Source: Sulfitobacter indolifex (GTDB lineage: Bacteria > Pseudomonadota > Alphaproteobacteria > Rhodobacterales > Rhodobacteraceae). Taken from it: a stretch of DNA of 64,000 bases. The DNA is taken from assembly GCF_022788655.1 (NCBI RefSeq), contig NZ_CP084952.1:12501-76500 (forward strand), written 5' to 3'. Below the pieces are notes generated by a model that was not told the DNA's origin, did not search any database, and saw only the letters and a program-made list of their open reading frames with translations. Positions 36,567 to 46,260 of the stretch are shown one piece after another (position 1 is the first letter of the stretch; each line of letters begins with the position of its first letter). The translations under genes and the position numbers were made by a program.

Positions 36567-38349
36567 TTTGTGAGCTGTAGCCGATTTCACCGCCCATATT
36601 TTCGACCAGCTCTTTTGAGATTGCCAGCCCCAGACCAGTGCCCTCTCGATCACGAGTCAGATGTTCGGCCTGCTGCGAAAAAGGCTCAAAAAGCCGTTTG
36701 CCGAACTCAGGAGAAATACCGCGACCCCTATTGGTTACGGAAATCAGGAATGCCTCTTCATCGATCCCCGCTTTGACGTCGACCGTCGTACCGCAGTCAG
36801 AGAATTTGGCCGCATTTGAGAGAAGGTTGGTGAGCACCTGCTTTAAACGTTGGGCGTCGGCATGAATGATGATGGGATGTTCCGGCGCACCCACCAAGAC
36901 AGATACGTTGAATTTGTTCGCGAAGGGCTCATTGTCGACGACGGTTTGCCGGACGATGTTTACGGCATCGACCTGTTTGATCTCGACCGAGAAATGCCCT
37001 GCCGTAAGCTTTTGGAAGTCGAGCAGATCATTGACCACTTGGGTCAGCCGCTCGCTGTTTCTGCTGGCCATCCCCAAAAGCTTGTCCACCTGTTCGGGCG
37101 CGCCCTCTCCGATAACCCCGGCGAGCAGACGCAGAGCACCATGAACCGAGGCAAGCGGGGTGCGCAATTCGTGACTGACCGTGGCCACGAAATCATTCTT
37201 CAGGGCCTCCAACCTCTTGGTCTCGGTGATGTCGACCATTTGCACGATGAGACGGCTGTCGCTGACATGTTCCGGACGATAGATCGATATCCTGATTGCA
37301 ATATCAATAACTTCGCCGTTTGGACGTACGTATTTCTCCTCAACGCGGGAAATGCTGCTGTCTCCGTTGAAAAGCGTCTCAACTTCAGCCTTAAGATTTT
37401 CCAGCGTCTTCTGCCCAGAAAGCTGCCAAAGGTTCTTTTGCTCAAGCTGCCCGGCGGCATAGCCGAACAGCGAATAACACGGATCGTTCAATAGCAAGAA
37501 CGTCCCATCCAGAGACATGACGGCCATGGCAACCGGCGCGTTGGACACCAGCACCTCCAAGCCTGCCCTGCGGGCCTCCGCCAGCGCCAGTGCGGTTTCG
37601 AGCGGGGTGATGTCATTCATCGTGCCGAGCACGCGCACTGGATCGCCCTGCTCATCTCGTTCCGTCACTCGAAGAATGGACCGCATCCAGCGCCAATCGT
37701 TGTCGCCAACGCGCATCCGAAACTTGGCCTCTGATCGTTCAACACGCCCTGCGATGCATTCGGCGTCAAGCGCTTCCACCTCTTCCCGGTCGTCAGGATG
37801 GATCCGTTCGCGCCACTCGCGATCGGAATCTTTTCCGTTCGCATCGCATATGCCGAGCAGCTGGTACCAAGCGTCAGATGCACGGCCCGAGCCTGTGCGA
37901 AGGTCCGACTCAAACACGCCAATTTGGCTTCCCTCAAGCGCCAGGTTCCAGCGTTCTTCTTGGTCTCTCAACGCATACCAAGATTTGACGCGACTCGTGA
38001 TTTCATTGACGTTCACGATGGTAAATAGCCGACCTGCAGCGTCCTTAAACTGGCTCAGGTTTACTTCCCCATAGCGCGCATCGTCATCCGATGGGAGGGA
38101 GATGATATTTTCGAAGTCCCCGATCTTAAGGTCGGTGATGGTCAGCCCGCCGTTAGACACCGACAAAGCCGGTAATAGTTCAGCGATTTGTGCGCCGGTG
38201 GTCTTCGTCCTTCGATGCAGCAACAAGGCCTCTGCGCTTCGATTGCTGAAGACGACAAGGCCGTCCTGATCCACGACCCAAACGCCGAACGGGCTGTTGT
38301 CGACGATTGATTGAAACATCGCTTCGGCTTCATGGTGTTCTGCGCACAC
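36424..38349 (-). CDS. PAS-domain sensor histidine kinase
   Basis: 641 residues from a GTG start (or 631 from ATG 38319). Three PAS domains (about 10-120, 132-250, 262-378) precede a HisKA domain with H393 (VSHELRTPL) and a HATPase domain with TNLLSNAAKFS (N box), GRGISPEFGKRLFEPFSQ and GTGLGLAIS. No transmembrane segment, so it is probably cytoplasmic. The C-terminus extends about 40 proline/serine-rich residues beyond the usual end and overlaps the opposite-strand gene. A partner of the adjacent regulator is likely. Confidence 0.92.
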   Translation of the reverse strand: MCAEHHEAEAMFQSIVDNSPFGVWVVDQDGLVVFSNRSAEALLLHRRTKTTGAQIAELLPALSVSNGGLTITDLKIGDFENIISLPSDDDARYGEVNLSQFKDAAGRLFTIVNVNEITSRVKSWYALRDQEERWNLALEGSQIGVFESDLRTGSGRASDAWYQLLGICDANGKDSDREWRERIHPDDREEVEALDAECIAGRVERSEAKFRMRVGDNDWRWMRSILRVTERDEQGDPVRVLGTMNDITPLETALALAEARRAGLEVLVSNAPVAMAVMSLDGTFLLLNDPCYSLFGYAAGQLEQKNLWQLSGQKTLENLKAEVETLFNGDSSISRVEEKYVRPNGEVIDIAIRISIYRPEHVSDSRLIVQMVDITETKRLEALKNDFVATVSHELRTPLASVHGALRLLAGVIGEGAPEQVDKLLGMASRNSERLTQVVNDLLDFQKLTAGHFSVEIKQVDAVNIVRQTVVDNEPFANKFNVSVLVGAPEHPIIIHADAQRLKQVLTNLLSNAAKFSDCGTTVDVKAGIDEEAFLISVTNRGRGISPEFGKRLFEPFSQQAEHLTRDREGTGLGLAISKELVENMGGEIGYSSQINVQTTFWVRLPLALPTGASARPRPSGSIEAPSSPTSSSPERNGTPY

Positions 38350-38824
38350 TACAGCTTACCCATCAAAACAGAATCTATCCCCAAATACGGTCGCAATCTT
38401 CGGACCCGACGCTTCGCCCAGTTTGACAGACTGCTGATGCAACCCGTGCCTATGCAGATGCATGTTAACGTCGATCACGCATTCGTGCTACGTTTCCGAT
38501 CCGCAGCGCGATGATCTTTGCACGGTGGGGAGATTGGGCATCACCGGCGCCGTATGAGCATATCGCCGCGGGGAACATGCGGCACCCTCAGTGAATAATG
38601 CCGCAAATGCCTAGATTTCCCATCTTGTTGGAGTTTAAGGAAACGACCCAAAGCGGTTCTTAAGGCAACACGCAGCTAAGGTTGGCCTTGAGCCCAAGCT
38701 GACCGCGGGAGGGGGAAGGTCTTCGCAGTAGCAGCAAATGCTGGTTCGAAACGGCACATAGCTGCTATCTGCCAAACCCCACGCGAACGGCAGCTCTGAA
38801 ACCAAACCAGGCTGTTACAGAGGG
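38350..38824. other. Intergenic with decayed repeat-like sequence
   Basis: About 475 bp with no supported gene. It contains GAGCCCAAGCTGACC at 38690-38704, one of several similar motifs found in other intergenic spaces (39489, 41798, 49643). Confidence 0.4.
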
Positions 38825-39304
38825 CTATGGTTTGCTCACGAATTCAAGAGCATTTGATTTCAGATCGTCCGGCGTAAATCTGAAAATCGTCATCTCGTCT
38901 ACGCTATAGGCGCCAAGGCTTCTGTAGAATTCAATGGTGGGCTTGTTCCAGTCCAGAACCCCCCACTCCATCATCTGGCAATTTCGCTGTAGGGCAAGTG
39001 AGCAAAGATACCCCATAATGATCTTGCCAAGACCCTGGTGGCGAACTTTCGTATCCACGAAAAACCCATCGATATAGATTCCTGACCGTCCTGTGAATGC
39101 AGATGATTTCTGGCAAAAGTAGGCAAAGCCCACAATTTCTCCCCTGTAGTATCCAAATAGCGCCTCGCCCAACTTTTCATTGAGAAGGCGCTTGATCTGC
39201 GGCTCAGTTGCCGTGATCTTGTCTGGCATCTTTTGGTAAGCGCCAAGCTTTTTCATGTATTCGACAACAAGCCTCGCATCATCCGGAGAAGCGTGGTGGA
39301 TCAT
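38825..39304 (-). CDS. GNAT family N-acetyltransferase
   Basis: 159 residues from ATG 39304. VRHQGLGKIIMGYL near residue 85 is the acetyl-CoA-binding A motif, and IEFYRSLGA is the usual C-terminal element. FAYFCQKSSAFTGRSGIYIDGFFV precedes motif A as strands 4-5, here described by position (about 55-78). Members acetylate small molecules such as amines or amino acids; the substrate is unknown. Confidence 0.88.
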   Translation of the reverse strand: MIHHASPDDARLVVEYMKKLGAYQKMPDKITATEPQIKRLLNEKLGEALFGYYRGEIVGFAYFCQKSSAFTGRSGIYIDGFFVDTKVRHQGLGKIIMGYLCSLALQRNCQMMEWGVLDWNKPTIEFYRSLGAYSVDEMTIFRFTPDDLKSNALEFVSKP

Positions 39305-39488
39305 GAAATTCGGATTGGGTGTCTTTATTTTCTGCACAGTGGCAAACTCCCATACGTGTGTTTGGGAGGGTAAATGTCCTGCTCGTGACGGCAAGTCAGA
39401 ACAGGTCTGCTTTGTTCACCGAACTGGCATTCGTCTCGAGCGCAGCGAACTTCCGCTCTCCGCCGTGACCACCGGCTCCGTCGCAACC

Positions 39489-39503
39489 GGCCCAAAGCCG
39501 ACC
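39489..39503 (+). repeat. Recurrent intergenic motif (GGCCCAAAGCCGACC)
   Basis: Similar 15-mers: GGCCCATAGCTGACC at 41798-41812 and GGCCCACAGCTGACC at 49643-49657, and GAGCCCAAGCTGACC at 38690-38704. All in non-coding decayed stretches. Confidence 0.45.
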
Positions 39504-39688
39504 TTGATGAGGCGTGCCGCGAATGGCGGCTTACTATCCGCATAGATCTTTATAGTCGCGAGCTAAGAGTAGCAACGAGAGGGCAAGTTTCCCCTATCAG
39601 TTGCACCAAATTTGAGAATGATTTCTTAGGTAAATTATGTTAAACTTTGCGTTACTGAACGGGTTTTTGCATTTAGGGGGTAAGGAGA

Positions 39689-40036
39689 ATGAAAATTTTT
39701 TCATTGATGACCGTCGCTGGTTTGGGCTTAGCAGCGTGTCAGACTACAACAAACGGAACCGCGACTCAGAGCGCAGGAGCGCCGGCATGGATGTCTATTG
39801 TGGGCAAAACACTTGTTAGCGGCGACGGCAATTTTGCGATTGTCCTGAATCCAGACGGGTCACTTGAAGGGGAGGGCATTAAAGGTTCATGGACTGAACG
39901 CGAGGGCAAGTTTTGTCGCACTTTGACGAAGCCAGAAAGTAGGGCGGGCACTGAATGTCAAATCGTCACCCTGAGCGGCAACCAGGCTACTTTCGATAAC
40001 CAGCAGGGACGTATTACATCTTGGATGGTGCAATAG
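39689..40036 (+). CDS. Small lipoprotein
   Basis: 115 residues with GGTAAGGAGAATG as start context. The lipobox LAAC (residues 14-17) follows a signal sequence (MKIFSLMTVAGLG). After a short Ser/Thr linker a small beta-rich domain includes CRTLTKPESRAGTECQIVTL with two cysteines. Anchored in the inner or outer membrane; function unknown. Confidence 0.72.
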   Translation: MKIFSLMTVAGLGLAACQTTTNGTATQSAGAPAWMSIVGKTLVSGDGNFAIVLNPDGSLEGEGIKGSWTEREGKFCRTLTKPESRAGTECQIVTLSGNQATFDNQQGRITSWMVQ

Positions 40037-40294
40037 GCTTCAGCTAAAGCTATCGGCCAGATTTTGGTAGATGCCTGCAGTTATAGGGAAGGTTCTGACG
40101 GAGAAATTATTACGTAGGAACGAAGCATGAGTAAGACACTGTTTCCCAACAACCTCGGGTAACGGACAGTCAGGCTAAATGACCTCGCAATACAGATCGG
40201 GGAAAGAATAGCGTCTCATATACTTTAGACTATCATCAGAAACATCGTGGAACTCGTGATTTTGGTCCGCGCGTTCGCCAAGGAGGTTCCTGAC
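40037..40294. other. Intergenic, nothing recognised
   Basis: About 258 bp, AT-richer than the average, probably holding the promoter of the P450 gene; no clear site identified. Confidence 0.3.
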
Positions 40295-41626
40295 ATGGCA
40301 TCAGAGCCTGACCTCTCCCATATTCCTGGACCTCCTGCGCCGCCGCTGGTTGGCCACACGATCCAAATCCTGCGCGACTCATACGGTTTCCAACAGGAAT
40401 GCATCGCGCTCTATGGGTCTGTTTACAAAACTAAGTTGCTCGGGATTTGGCGGGCCAATCTTTGCGGCGCGGAGGCGATGGAGATGGCGCTATTAGATAA
40501 ACAGCAGAACTTTTCGTCCAAAATGGGGTGGTATTCTCTTGAACGGCTTTTCCCCGGAGGCCTCATGTTGCAGGATTTCGAAGAGCACCGCCAAAACCGC
40601 CGAATTATGCAACAAGCCTTCCGGGCTTCCGCTTTGAACGATTATACTAAAGGTATGGCGGAAGCGATCCAATTGCTCATTCGAGCATGGCCTGTCGATC
40701 AAGAGTTTCGCTCTTACGATGCAATTAAGGAGCTGACACTTCGGCTGGGATGCGCCGTGTTCATGGGCTTGTCAGCAGGCGGCGATTTAGCGCGGAAGCT
40801 GAACATTGCATTCATCAGGGAAATCCGTGCCGCGCTTTCAGTCGTTCGCTATCCTGTGCCCTTTACGTCCATGTGGTATGGTGTTCGGGGTCGGACCTTT
40901 CTGCGTAACACCTTTCGCCAGTTGATCGCGGAACGTCGTTCTACACCCGGTGACGATTTCTTCTCACAAATGTGCCTCTCGACAGATGAGGATGGGAATG
41001 GCTGGAGCGAGGAGGAAATTCTCGATCAGTTCAATTTCCTAATGATGGCCGCCCACGATACGACAGCGACTGCGATTAGCGCTATGATCTGGGCCCTTGG
41101 TGCTCATAGCGAATGGCAGGAAGTCCTTGCCGCTGAATTAGATGAGATCGGAGAAGCTGTGCTTACTACTGATGGGCTTGCCCGAATGACACAAACAGAG
41201 CAGGTTTTCAAAGAGGCGCTGCGGTTAGTGCCGCCAGTCCCCTTTATCCCGCGCCGTGCAATCTCAGGCTTCACTTGGAAGGGATTTGAATTTCCCGCAG
41301 GGGCCATGATTACGCTGAACCCGGGTGTAACCATGCTCTCACCTGTTTTTTATAGCGACCCAGAAAGCTTCGATCCTTCTCGCTTTGCGTCTCATCGTGC
41401 TGAGGAACAAGCTCACAAATTCGCCTGGACACCATTTGGTGGAGGAGCTCACAAATGCATTGGAATGCATTTTTCCACCTTGCAGGCGAAAATTTTTTTC
41501 GCAGCGCTGCTGCGTGAGCGGAGGGTCGAGCTGGTCAATTCCAACGGAACGCAATGGCAGCGCTTACCTATACCAAAACCGAAGGACGGGCTTCCCATTA
41601 GACTGCGTAGCGTTTCGTCGCATTGA
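40295..41626 (+). CDS. Cytochrome P450
   Basis: 443 residues from ATG 40295, chosen because AAGGAGG precedes it at good distance; a longer frame starts at 40247. I-helix motif MMAAHDTTATA, the K-helix EALRL (ExxR) and the heme-binding loop FGGGAHKCIGMHF with the cysteine ligand are all present. No membrane anchor, so it is a soluble bacterial P450 needing redox partners that are not encoded nearby. Layout resembles CYP proteins similar to eukaryotic retinoic acid/sterol-type P450s (PGPPAPPLVG N-terminus). Substrate unknown. Confidence 0.93.
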   Translation: MASEPDLSHIPGPPAPPLVGHTIQILRDSYGFQQECIALYGSVYKTKLLGIWRANLCGAEAMEMALLDKQQNFSSKMGWYSLERLFPGGLMLQDFEEHRQNRRIMQQAFRASALNDYTKGMAEAIQLLIRAWPVDQEFRSYDAIKELTLRLGCAVFMGLSAGGDLARKLNIAFIREIRAALSVVRYPVPFTSMWYGVRGRTFLRNTFRQLIAERRSTPGDDFFSQMCLSTDEDGNGWSEEEILDQFNFLMMAAHDTTATAISAMIWALGAHSEWQEVLAAELDEIGEAVLTTDGLARMTQTEQVFKEALRLVPPVPFIPRRAISGFTWKGFEFPAGAMITLNPGVTMLSPVFYSDPESFDPSRFASHRAEEQAHKFAWTPFGGGAHKCIGMHFSTLQAKIFFAALLRERRVELVNSNGTQWQRLPIPKPKDGLPIRLRSVSSH

Positions 41627-41860
41627 ACACCGCGGCTACGATTCAACGAAGCAATGAAATGCGGTCACATTACTCTGGATAGCCGATACCTATAGAAGAA
41701 AGTTTTTCGATTTGTTCTGCCTGTTCAATTTGAAGCGGACATTGGCGAAGAATGCAGCGAATAATCGCGCTCCGCCTTTGTGTCGGATGAAATGAGCGGC
41801 CCATAGCTGACCCGCATGCTCGGTTCCGCTAATAACCGGTCTGAGCCGCCTACCAAGTGT

Positions 41861-42655
41861 TCAGTTCAACGCAGCGAAAACCATCGGATTGATCTGCTCA
41901 GGTTTGCTCATGACCGCCATGTGACCACCCTCATCGATCCGTTCAAAATTCCACCCTGAGATACTTTCCCTTAACAGTTTGCATATTTCATCAATGGATT
42001 TGACTGTATCAGCGGCAGAAATAACAGTCGTGTCTTTGGGCAAATCTCTTTCCCATTCAAGCAATGTAGTTTCTTCGTTCATGACTGCATCCCACTCATA
42101 AATGTTGGGCTTCAAAGCATGAGAGAACTTCTCTTTTCGGTCGTCAGACATGGCGCTCCAACTGCCCGCACCGGCCCAATAGTCGGCAAACCTCTCAGCC
42201 GCGACCTCCCACGATCCCGCATTGCCGTGTTCCTTAATCAGATTGCGCAATGCAACGGCTTCGTCATATGCAGCCGTGCGCCCATGTTTGTTTAGTAGAT
42301 AGAAAGGGTTGGGCTCTATTAAGACCAGGCGTTGCACGTGCTGCTTAAACATTGCAGCAGCTTTCATTGCTACACTCCCACCAAATGAGTGACCGACAAT
42401 TGAGATTTGTTCTCCAGACGCAGGTAGGAACGGCTCGATAAGCCTGGCTTGATCTTCCAGTCGCTGTAAATTGCCGCGTTCCTTCCAGGCGCGTGTCTTA
42501 CCATAGCCGAACAAGTTAATTGCTATGACATGAAAGTCTCCAGCGAGTGCGCCTATTAAGCTCCGCCACTGCTTAGCCCCTGCAACACTTGAATGAACAA
42601 GGATAACCTTTTCACCGCTTCCCGCTTCAATGAAGTCTGTCTTATTCACTTCCAT
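41861..42655 (-). CDS. Alpha/beta hydrolase
   Basis: 264 residues. HSSVAG (oxyanion hole), GHSFGGSVA with nucleophile serine, and DEGGHMAVM with the catalytic histidine near the C-terminus give the usual hydrolase pattern. No signal peptide. It converges with the P450 gene; the 234 bp between contain decayed repeat-like sequence. Substrate unknown. Confidence 0.88.
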   Translation of the reverse strand: MEVNKTDFIEAGSGEKVILVHSSVAGAKQWRSLIGALAGDFHVIAINLFGYGKTRAWKERGNLQRLEDQARLIEPFLPASGEQISIVGHSFGGSVAMKAAAMFKQHVQRLVLIEPNPFYLLNKHGRTAAYDEAVALRNLIKEHGNAGSWEVAAERFADYWAGAGSWSAMSDDRKEKFSHALKPNIYEWDAVMNEETTLLEWERDLPKDTTVISAADTVKSIDEICKLLRESISGWNFERIDEGGHMAVMSKPEQINPMVFAALN

Positions 42656-42976
42656 GGCTACGCCTCCAAACTAAAGGTAAGCTCTTCATATCACACAACT
42701 CAAATTTTCGAAATTTAGGCCAAGCTTGAAACGCTGCTCCGTCCGAAACGGTCGTTGGCACATCTCGCAGCGAACGTCCGCAAACCGCCCCTTATGCAGG
42801 TATCGATCACGTTCCGAAGCCGACCTTTGATCGCTATTTGCGCCAACGGCGAGTTCGAATGATCCTTCCACCAATCCATTCTCCGAGTGCGCAGATGTTC
42901 GGAAGCGAGATTGAGAGACCGTGTGCGGAGAACACCGACGCTCCGCAAAGCATGCCTTGAGGAGCGTCGAAGCCAA
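42656..42976. other. Intergenic, decayed sequence
   Basis: About 320 bp with TCGCAGCGAACGTCCGC near 42769. It resembles the decayed repeat-like sequence in other gaps. Small open frames here show no coding features. Confidence 0.35.
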
Positions 42977-43324
42977 TCAGTCAGCCCGGGCCACGACCTT
43001 TACGGTAGGCGGGGCCGCGACGCCTGCGCCTTCCATCGCCGATTTCAACTTGTCGGAGGTGAGAAACTCCTCTGCGTCCTCGAGGCTTGCGAACCCATGT
43101 AGGACAAGCACATTATTCGGGTCAGCGGGGTCTTGATAGACCTGCTCCATGATAACGCCGCCGGCCTGCTGCGCGTCGGCAAAATCATCGTAAATCTGGC
43201 GCCAGACGCCGTAGTTCTCGACCGGGTGGCTAATCACCGCCAGCACAGAAACGTCCTGAGCTGAGGCTGCGACAGGCAAGGCGAGAAAGACCGAAGTGGC
43301 GAGGCTGCGAATGAACTGGGTCAT
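42977..43324 (-). CDS. Secreted small protein
   Basis: 115 residues from ATG 43324, preceded by GGAGGACATC. A signal peptide (MTQFIRSLATSVFLALPVAASAQ) is followed by a compact alpha/beta domain of about 90 residues, VLAVISHPVENYGVWRQ to TVKVVARAD, which resembles a dimeric alpha-beta barrel. Periplasmic. It precedes nothing on its strand and its promoter side faces the LysR gene end. Confidence 0.7.
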   Translation of the reverse strand: MTQFIRSLATSVFLALPVAASAQDVSVLAVISHPVENYGVWRQIYDDFADAQQAGGVIMEQVYQDPADPNNVLVLHGFASLEDAEEFLTSDKLKSAMEGAGVAAPPTVKVVARAD

Positions 43325-43455
43325 GATGTCCTCCATGGGTTGGATTTGCCGACGACAACCGCCGACGATGTCCAAAGCCTGCCAGAGGATCTTTGACAGG
43401 CGTATCCCATATGATGCAGAACCGGGCGGCGTGCGTGCAGAGACCGGTGGCGTCG

Positions 43456-44349
43456 TCAGACCGGCTCCCAAAGCGGGCCGTGCGGGATATTCTCTCCGAC
43501 GAACTTCATGAAACTGCGGATCGGGGGCAAGGCATAGGCCTCCTTCGATGTCACGACCCAGAGCGTGTGTTGAAGCTTTTCATGTCGGAAGCAGGGCACG
43601 AGGTCGGGCTCGAAATCTCCCGCGACACAGGGCAGCAGCCCGAGCCCGGCGCCCGAACGCAGCGAGCCAATCATGCCGGTGACCGAATTGACCTGAAGCG
43701 CCCGGTTTGCCTCATCAATTTTGTCGGCCAGCCAGCGTGCGGCACTGACCACCTCGGCCAAGCGCCCGTTGTAAAGGATGAACTTGTGTCCCTGACACGC
43801 CTCGAGGCTGTGCGGCGCACCATTTTCCCGTTCGTAGTGGCGGCTGCAATAGACCCCCCAAGGGATAAGGGCGAGTTTGCGCGCGACCAGCGTATCACCT
43901 GTGATTTCGTCCGCCGCGCGCAGCGCGATATCTGCCTCCCCCTTTTCCAGCGACAGCTGTTTCGAACTGATGTCCACTTCGAATTCGATATCAGGGTGCT
44001 TTGCGCGGAACCGCGTGAGGATGGGGAAGCCCCAATGCTCCATGGCCTCGGGGTTGCCGGTCAGACGTATAATGCCAGAAACCTCTCGGGACAGGCGCTC
44101 GGCCCGGCTCTGAATCGTCTCGGCCGACGCCGCCATCTGTCCCGCCAGATCAAGCAGCGCGCTACCATGCGCCGTTACCGCGTAGCCGCGCGGATCACGT
44201 TCGAACAGTGTCAGCTTGAGGGATTGCTCCAGCGCCTGGATACGGCGGCTGACGGTTGTCTGATTGATGTTCAGCCGTCTTGATGCCCCCAGCGTGGAAC
44301 CCTCCTGCGCCACCGCCAGAAAGAGTCGGATATCGTCCCAGTCGAACAT
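43456..44349 (-). CDS. LysR family transcriptional regulator
   Basis: 297 residues. The N-terminal winged helix-turn-helix has the LysR pattern (DWDDIRLFLAVAQEGSTLG, then TTVSRRIQALEQSL), and a periplasmic-binding-like effector domain follows (about 90-290). It is divergent from the SnoaL-like and sulfotransferase genes and likely controls them. The start ATG is 147 bp from the SnoaL-like gene. Effector unknown. Confidence 0.92.
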   Translation of the reverse strand: MFDWDDIRLFLAVAQEGSTLGASRRLNINQTTVSRRIQALEQSLKLTLFERDPRGYAVTAHGSALLDLAGQMAASAETIQSRAERLSREVSGIIRLTGNPEAMEHWGFPILTRFRAKHPDIEFEVDISSKQLSLEKGEADIALRAADEITGDTLVARKLALIPWGVYCSRHYERENGAPHSLEACQGHKFILYNGRLAEVVSAARWLADKIDEANRALQVNSVTGMIGSLRSGAGLGLLPCVAGDFEPDLVPCFRHEKLQHTLWVVTSKEAYALPPIRSFMKFVGENIPHGPLWEPV

Positions 44350-44496
44350 CGAACCTCCTCCCTACAAGCGCGTCTGCATTCCCGCAAGACGGTTCTGCGA
44401 CAGATGCGCTACGCCAAGACCTCCGATCGCTTCATCCTTGGTAGCAGGCCCTGACGCCCCAAGGCGCAGCGGCAGATCAATCATAGGAGGAAAACC

Positions 44497-44940
44497 ATGT
44501 TTCGCACAATAACCCTGACCGCCTTCACCGCGGCAGCTCTCAGCTATCCGGCAGCCGCCGACACCATCCGCGCCGAAGAGGCGAAGGTGATCGAAGCCTT
44601 TGCCGCAGCGCTTGGAGGCAAAGACGACGCCCTTGCGCCCCACCTCGCCGAAGCAGCGGTCTACATGCCCTCCTCCGGCGGGCGCTTCGAGGGCGCCGAG
44701 AGCATCGCGCAAAGCATGGCAGCCTTTCCGGATATGGCAGGTTTCACCGCCGAGATCGACGAAAGGGTGCCCTTGGGCGGAGACCACACGCTGTTCGTTG
44801 GCACCTATAACGTGACCCTGCCGCCGGAAATGGGTGGGACCACGGTTCCGGGTGAGTACCTGCTGATCGCCCAACAGACCCCTGAAGGGCTGAAGCTCCT
44901 GCGCCATGTCGCCTTCCCCGTCCGGGGCATGGACCGCTGA
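44497..44940 (+). CDS. Secreted SnoaL/NTF2-like protein
   Basis: 147 residues with a signal peptide (MFRTITLTAFTAAALSYPAAA) after AGGAGGAAAACC. The domain has the pattern of the SnoaL-like cone-shaped fold (VIEAFAAALGGKD, AVYMPSSGGRFEG). Some members are isomerases or binding proteins; here it is probably periplasmic. It is 61 bp upstream of the sulfotransferase gene. Confidence 0.75.
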   Translation: MFRTITLTAFTAAALSYPAAADTIRAEEAKVIEAFAAALGGKDDALAPHLAEAAVYMPSSGGRFEGAESIAQSMAAFPDMAGFTAEIDERVPLGGDHTLFVGTYNVTLPPEMGGTTVPGEYLLIAQQTPEGLKLLRHVAFPVRGMDR

Positions 44941-45001
44941 GCGTTGCCGCACGGTGCCGCGGCCCCTCGCGGCACCACCCATGTTTGGAAAGGACACCGT
45001 C

Positions 45002-45916
45002 ATGAACACCGCCACAGAACATCGGACCCCCGTCAAGGTGCGGGAAATGCACAACCATCACTTCGACAGCACGATCTGGAATGACCTCGTGTTCCGCGAG
45101 GACGATATCGTCATCTCCACTTATGCCAAATCTGGCACGACCTGGATGCAGCAGATCGTCAGCCAGCTGATCTTCAAGGGTGCCGAGGGGCTCCCGGTCG
45201 CCGAGATGTCGCCCTGGCTCGATCTGCGCGTGCCGCCCAAACAGATCAAACTGCCCGAGGTCGAGGCTCAGACGCACCGCCGCTTTCTCAAGACCCATCT
45301 GCCGGTCGACGCGCTGCGCATGTCGCCCAAGGTGAAATACATCTACATCGGCCGCGATGGGCGCGACGTGATCTGGTCGCTGCACAACCATCACACGACC
45401 GCCAATCAAGCGTGGTATGACGCGCTAAACAAGACCCCCGGCCTTGTCGGCCCCGAGATCGGACCGCCGCACCCGGACCCCGTCGCCTATTTCCGCCACT
45501 GGTTAAAAAATGACGGCGCGCCCTTCTGGCCCTTTTGGGAAAACGTTCGCTCGTGGTGGGATATTCGAGACCTACCCAATGTGCTGATGGTGCATTTCGC
45601 CGATTTGAAGCGCGACTTCGAGGGCGAGCTTGAGCGCATCGCTGACTTTCTCGACATTCCCATTCCGGAGGAGACACGCGGGCGGATCGTTGAGCATTGC
45701 TCCTTCGATTACATGAAGCAGAACGCGGCGGCCTCGGTGCCGCTCGGCGGGGCGTTCTGGGACGGCGGCGCGCAGAGCTTCATCCACAAAGGCACGAATG
45801 GGCGTTGGAAGGACCGGCTGCCGCCCGAGCTCACAGACGCGTATGAGCGACGTGCAGAGGAGGAACTCGGGAAGGATGCGGCCGCTTGGCTGAAAGACGG
45901 TCGGAAGCGGCGGTAG
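45002..45916 (+). CDS. Sulfotransferase
   Basis: 304 residues from ATG 45002. YAKSGTTWMQQIV is the 5'-phosphosulfate loop that binds PAPS, RDGRDVIWSLHNH the 3'-phosphate region, and KGTNGRWKDRL the C-terminal RKGxxGxWK-type motif. FLKTHLP contains residues that sit in the substrate channel. Cytosolic sulfotransferases of this type transfer sulfate to hydroxyl or amine groups of small molecules such as steroids or phenols. It is likely under control of the divergent LysR regulator. Confidence 0.92.
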   Translation: MNTATEHRTPVKVREMHNHHFDSTIWNDLVFREDDIVISTYAKSGTTWMQQIVSQLIFKGAEGLPVAEMSPWLDLRVPPKQIKLPEVEAQTHRRFLKTHLPVDALRMSPKVKYIYIGRDGRDVIWSLHNHHTTANQAWYDALNKTPGLVGPEIGPPHPDPVAYFRHWLKNDGAPFWPFWENVRSWWDIRDLPNVLMVHFADLKRDFEGELERIADFLDIPIPEETRGRIVEHCSFDYMKQNAAASVPLGGAFWDGGAQSFIHKGTNGRWKDRLPPELTDAYERRAEEELGKDAAAWLKDGRKRR

Positions 45917-46260
45917 TTCATGGATTGTGCGATTGCGGCGAAGGCCAGTCGAAGCGCCGTGAATAGGGTCAGCAGCGTGTGGTATTTCGAGCATGCTCTC
46001 GGTCCAACTTAGAAGACCGGTTGCTTTGCTAATGAGATGCGGGAGATCGCCTGACAATGTCATTCGCTCATGCCGCAGTGAATGGCAGCATTCCGCCCTT
46101 CGCGCGCTAACGGCTCGTTGTCGTGAACTTCACGTGCAACCCAACAGCGAAACCCCATTCTCGACAATGCCGTAGCGTGCTGCCACAAAGTCACCCGGAG
46201 GCATTCCCGCGGTTATTTGGCCGGGGAAGGTTTGCCTTTGGGTTTGGAGGAGGAAAAGCC
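45917..46260. other. Intergenic, decayed sequence
   Basis: About 345 bp. It includes TGCCGCAGTGAATGGCAGC near 46073 and other decayed repeat-like stretches; no supported gene. Promoter of the TRAP operon probably lies toward the right end. Confidence 0.35.

Noticed and set aside
42686..42976. A 96-residue minus-strand frame between the hydrolase and the secreted protein
   Set aside because: Arg/Ser-rich, no family, and its sequence belongs to the decayed repeat-like DNA seen in other gaps.
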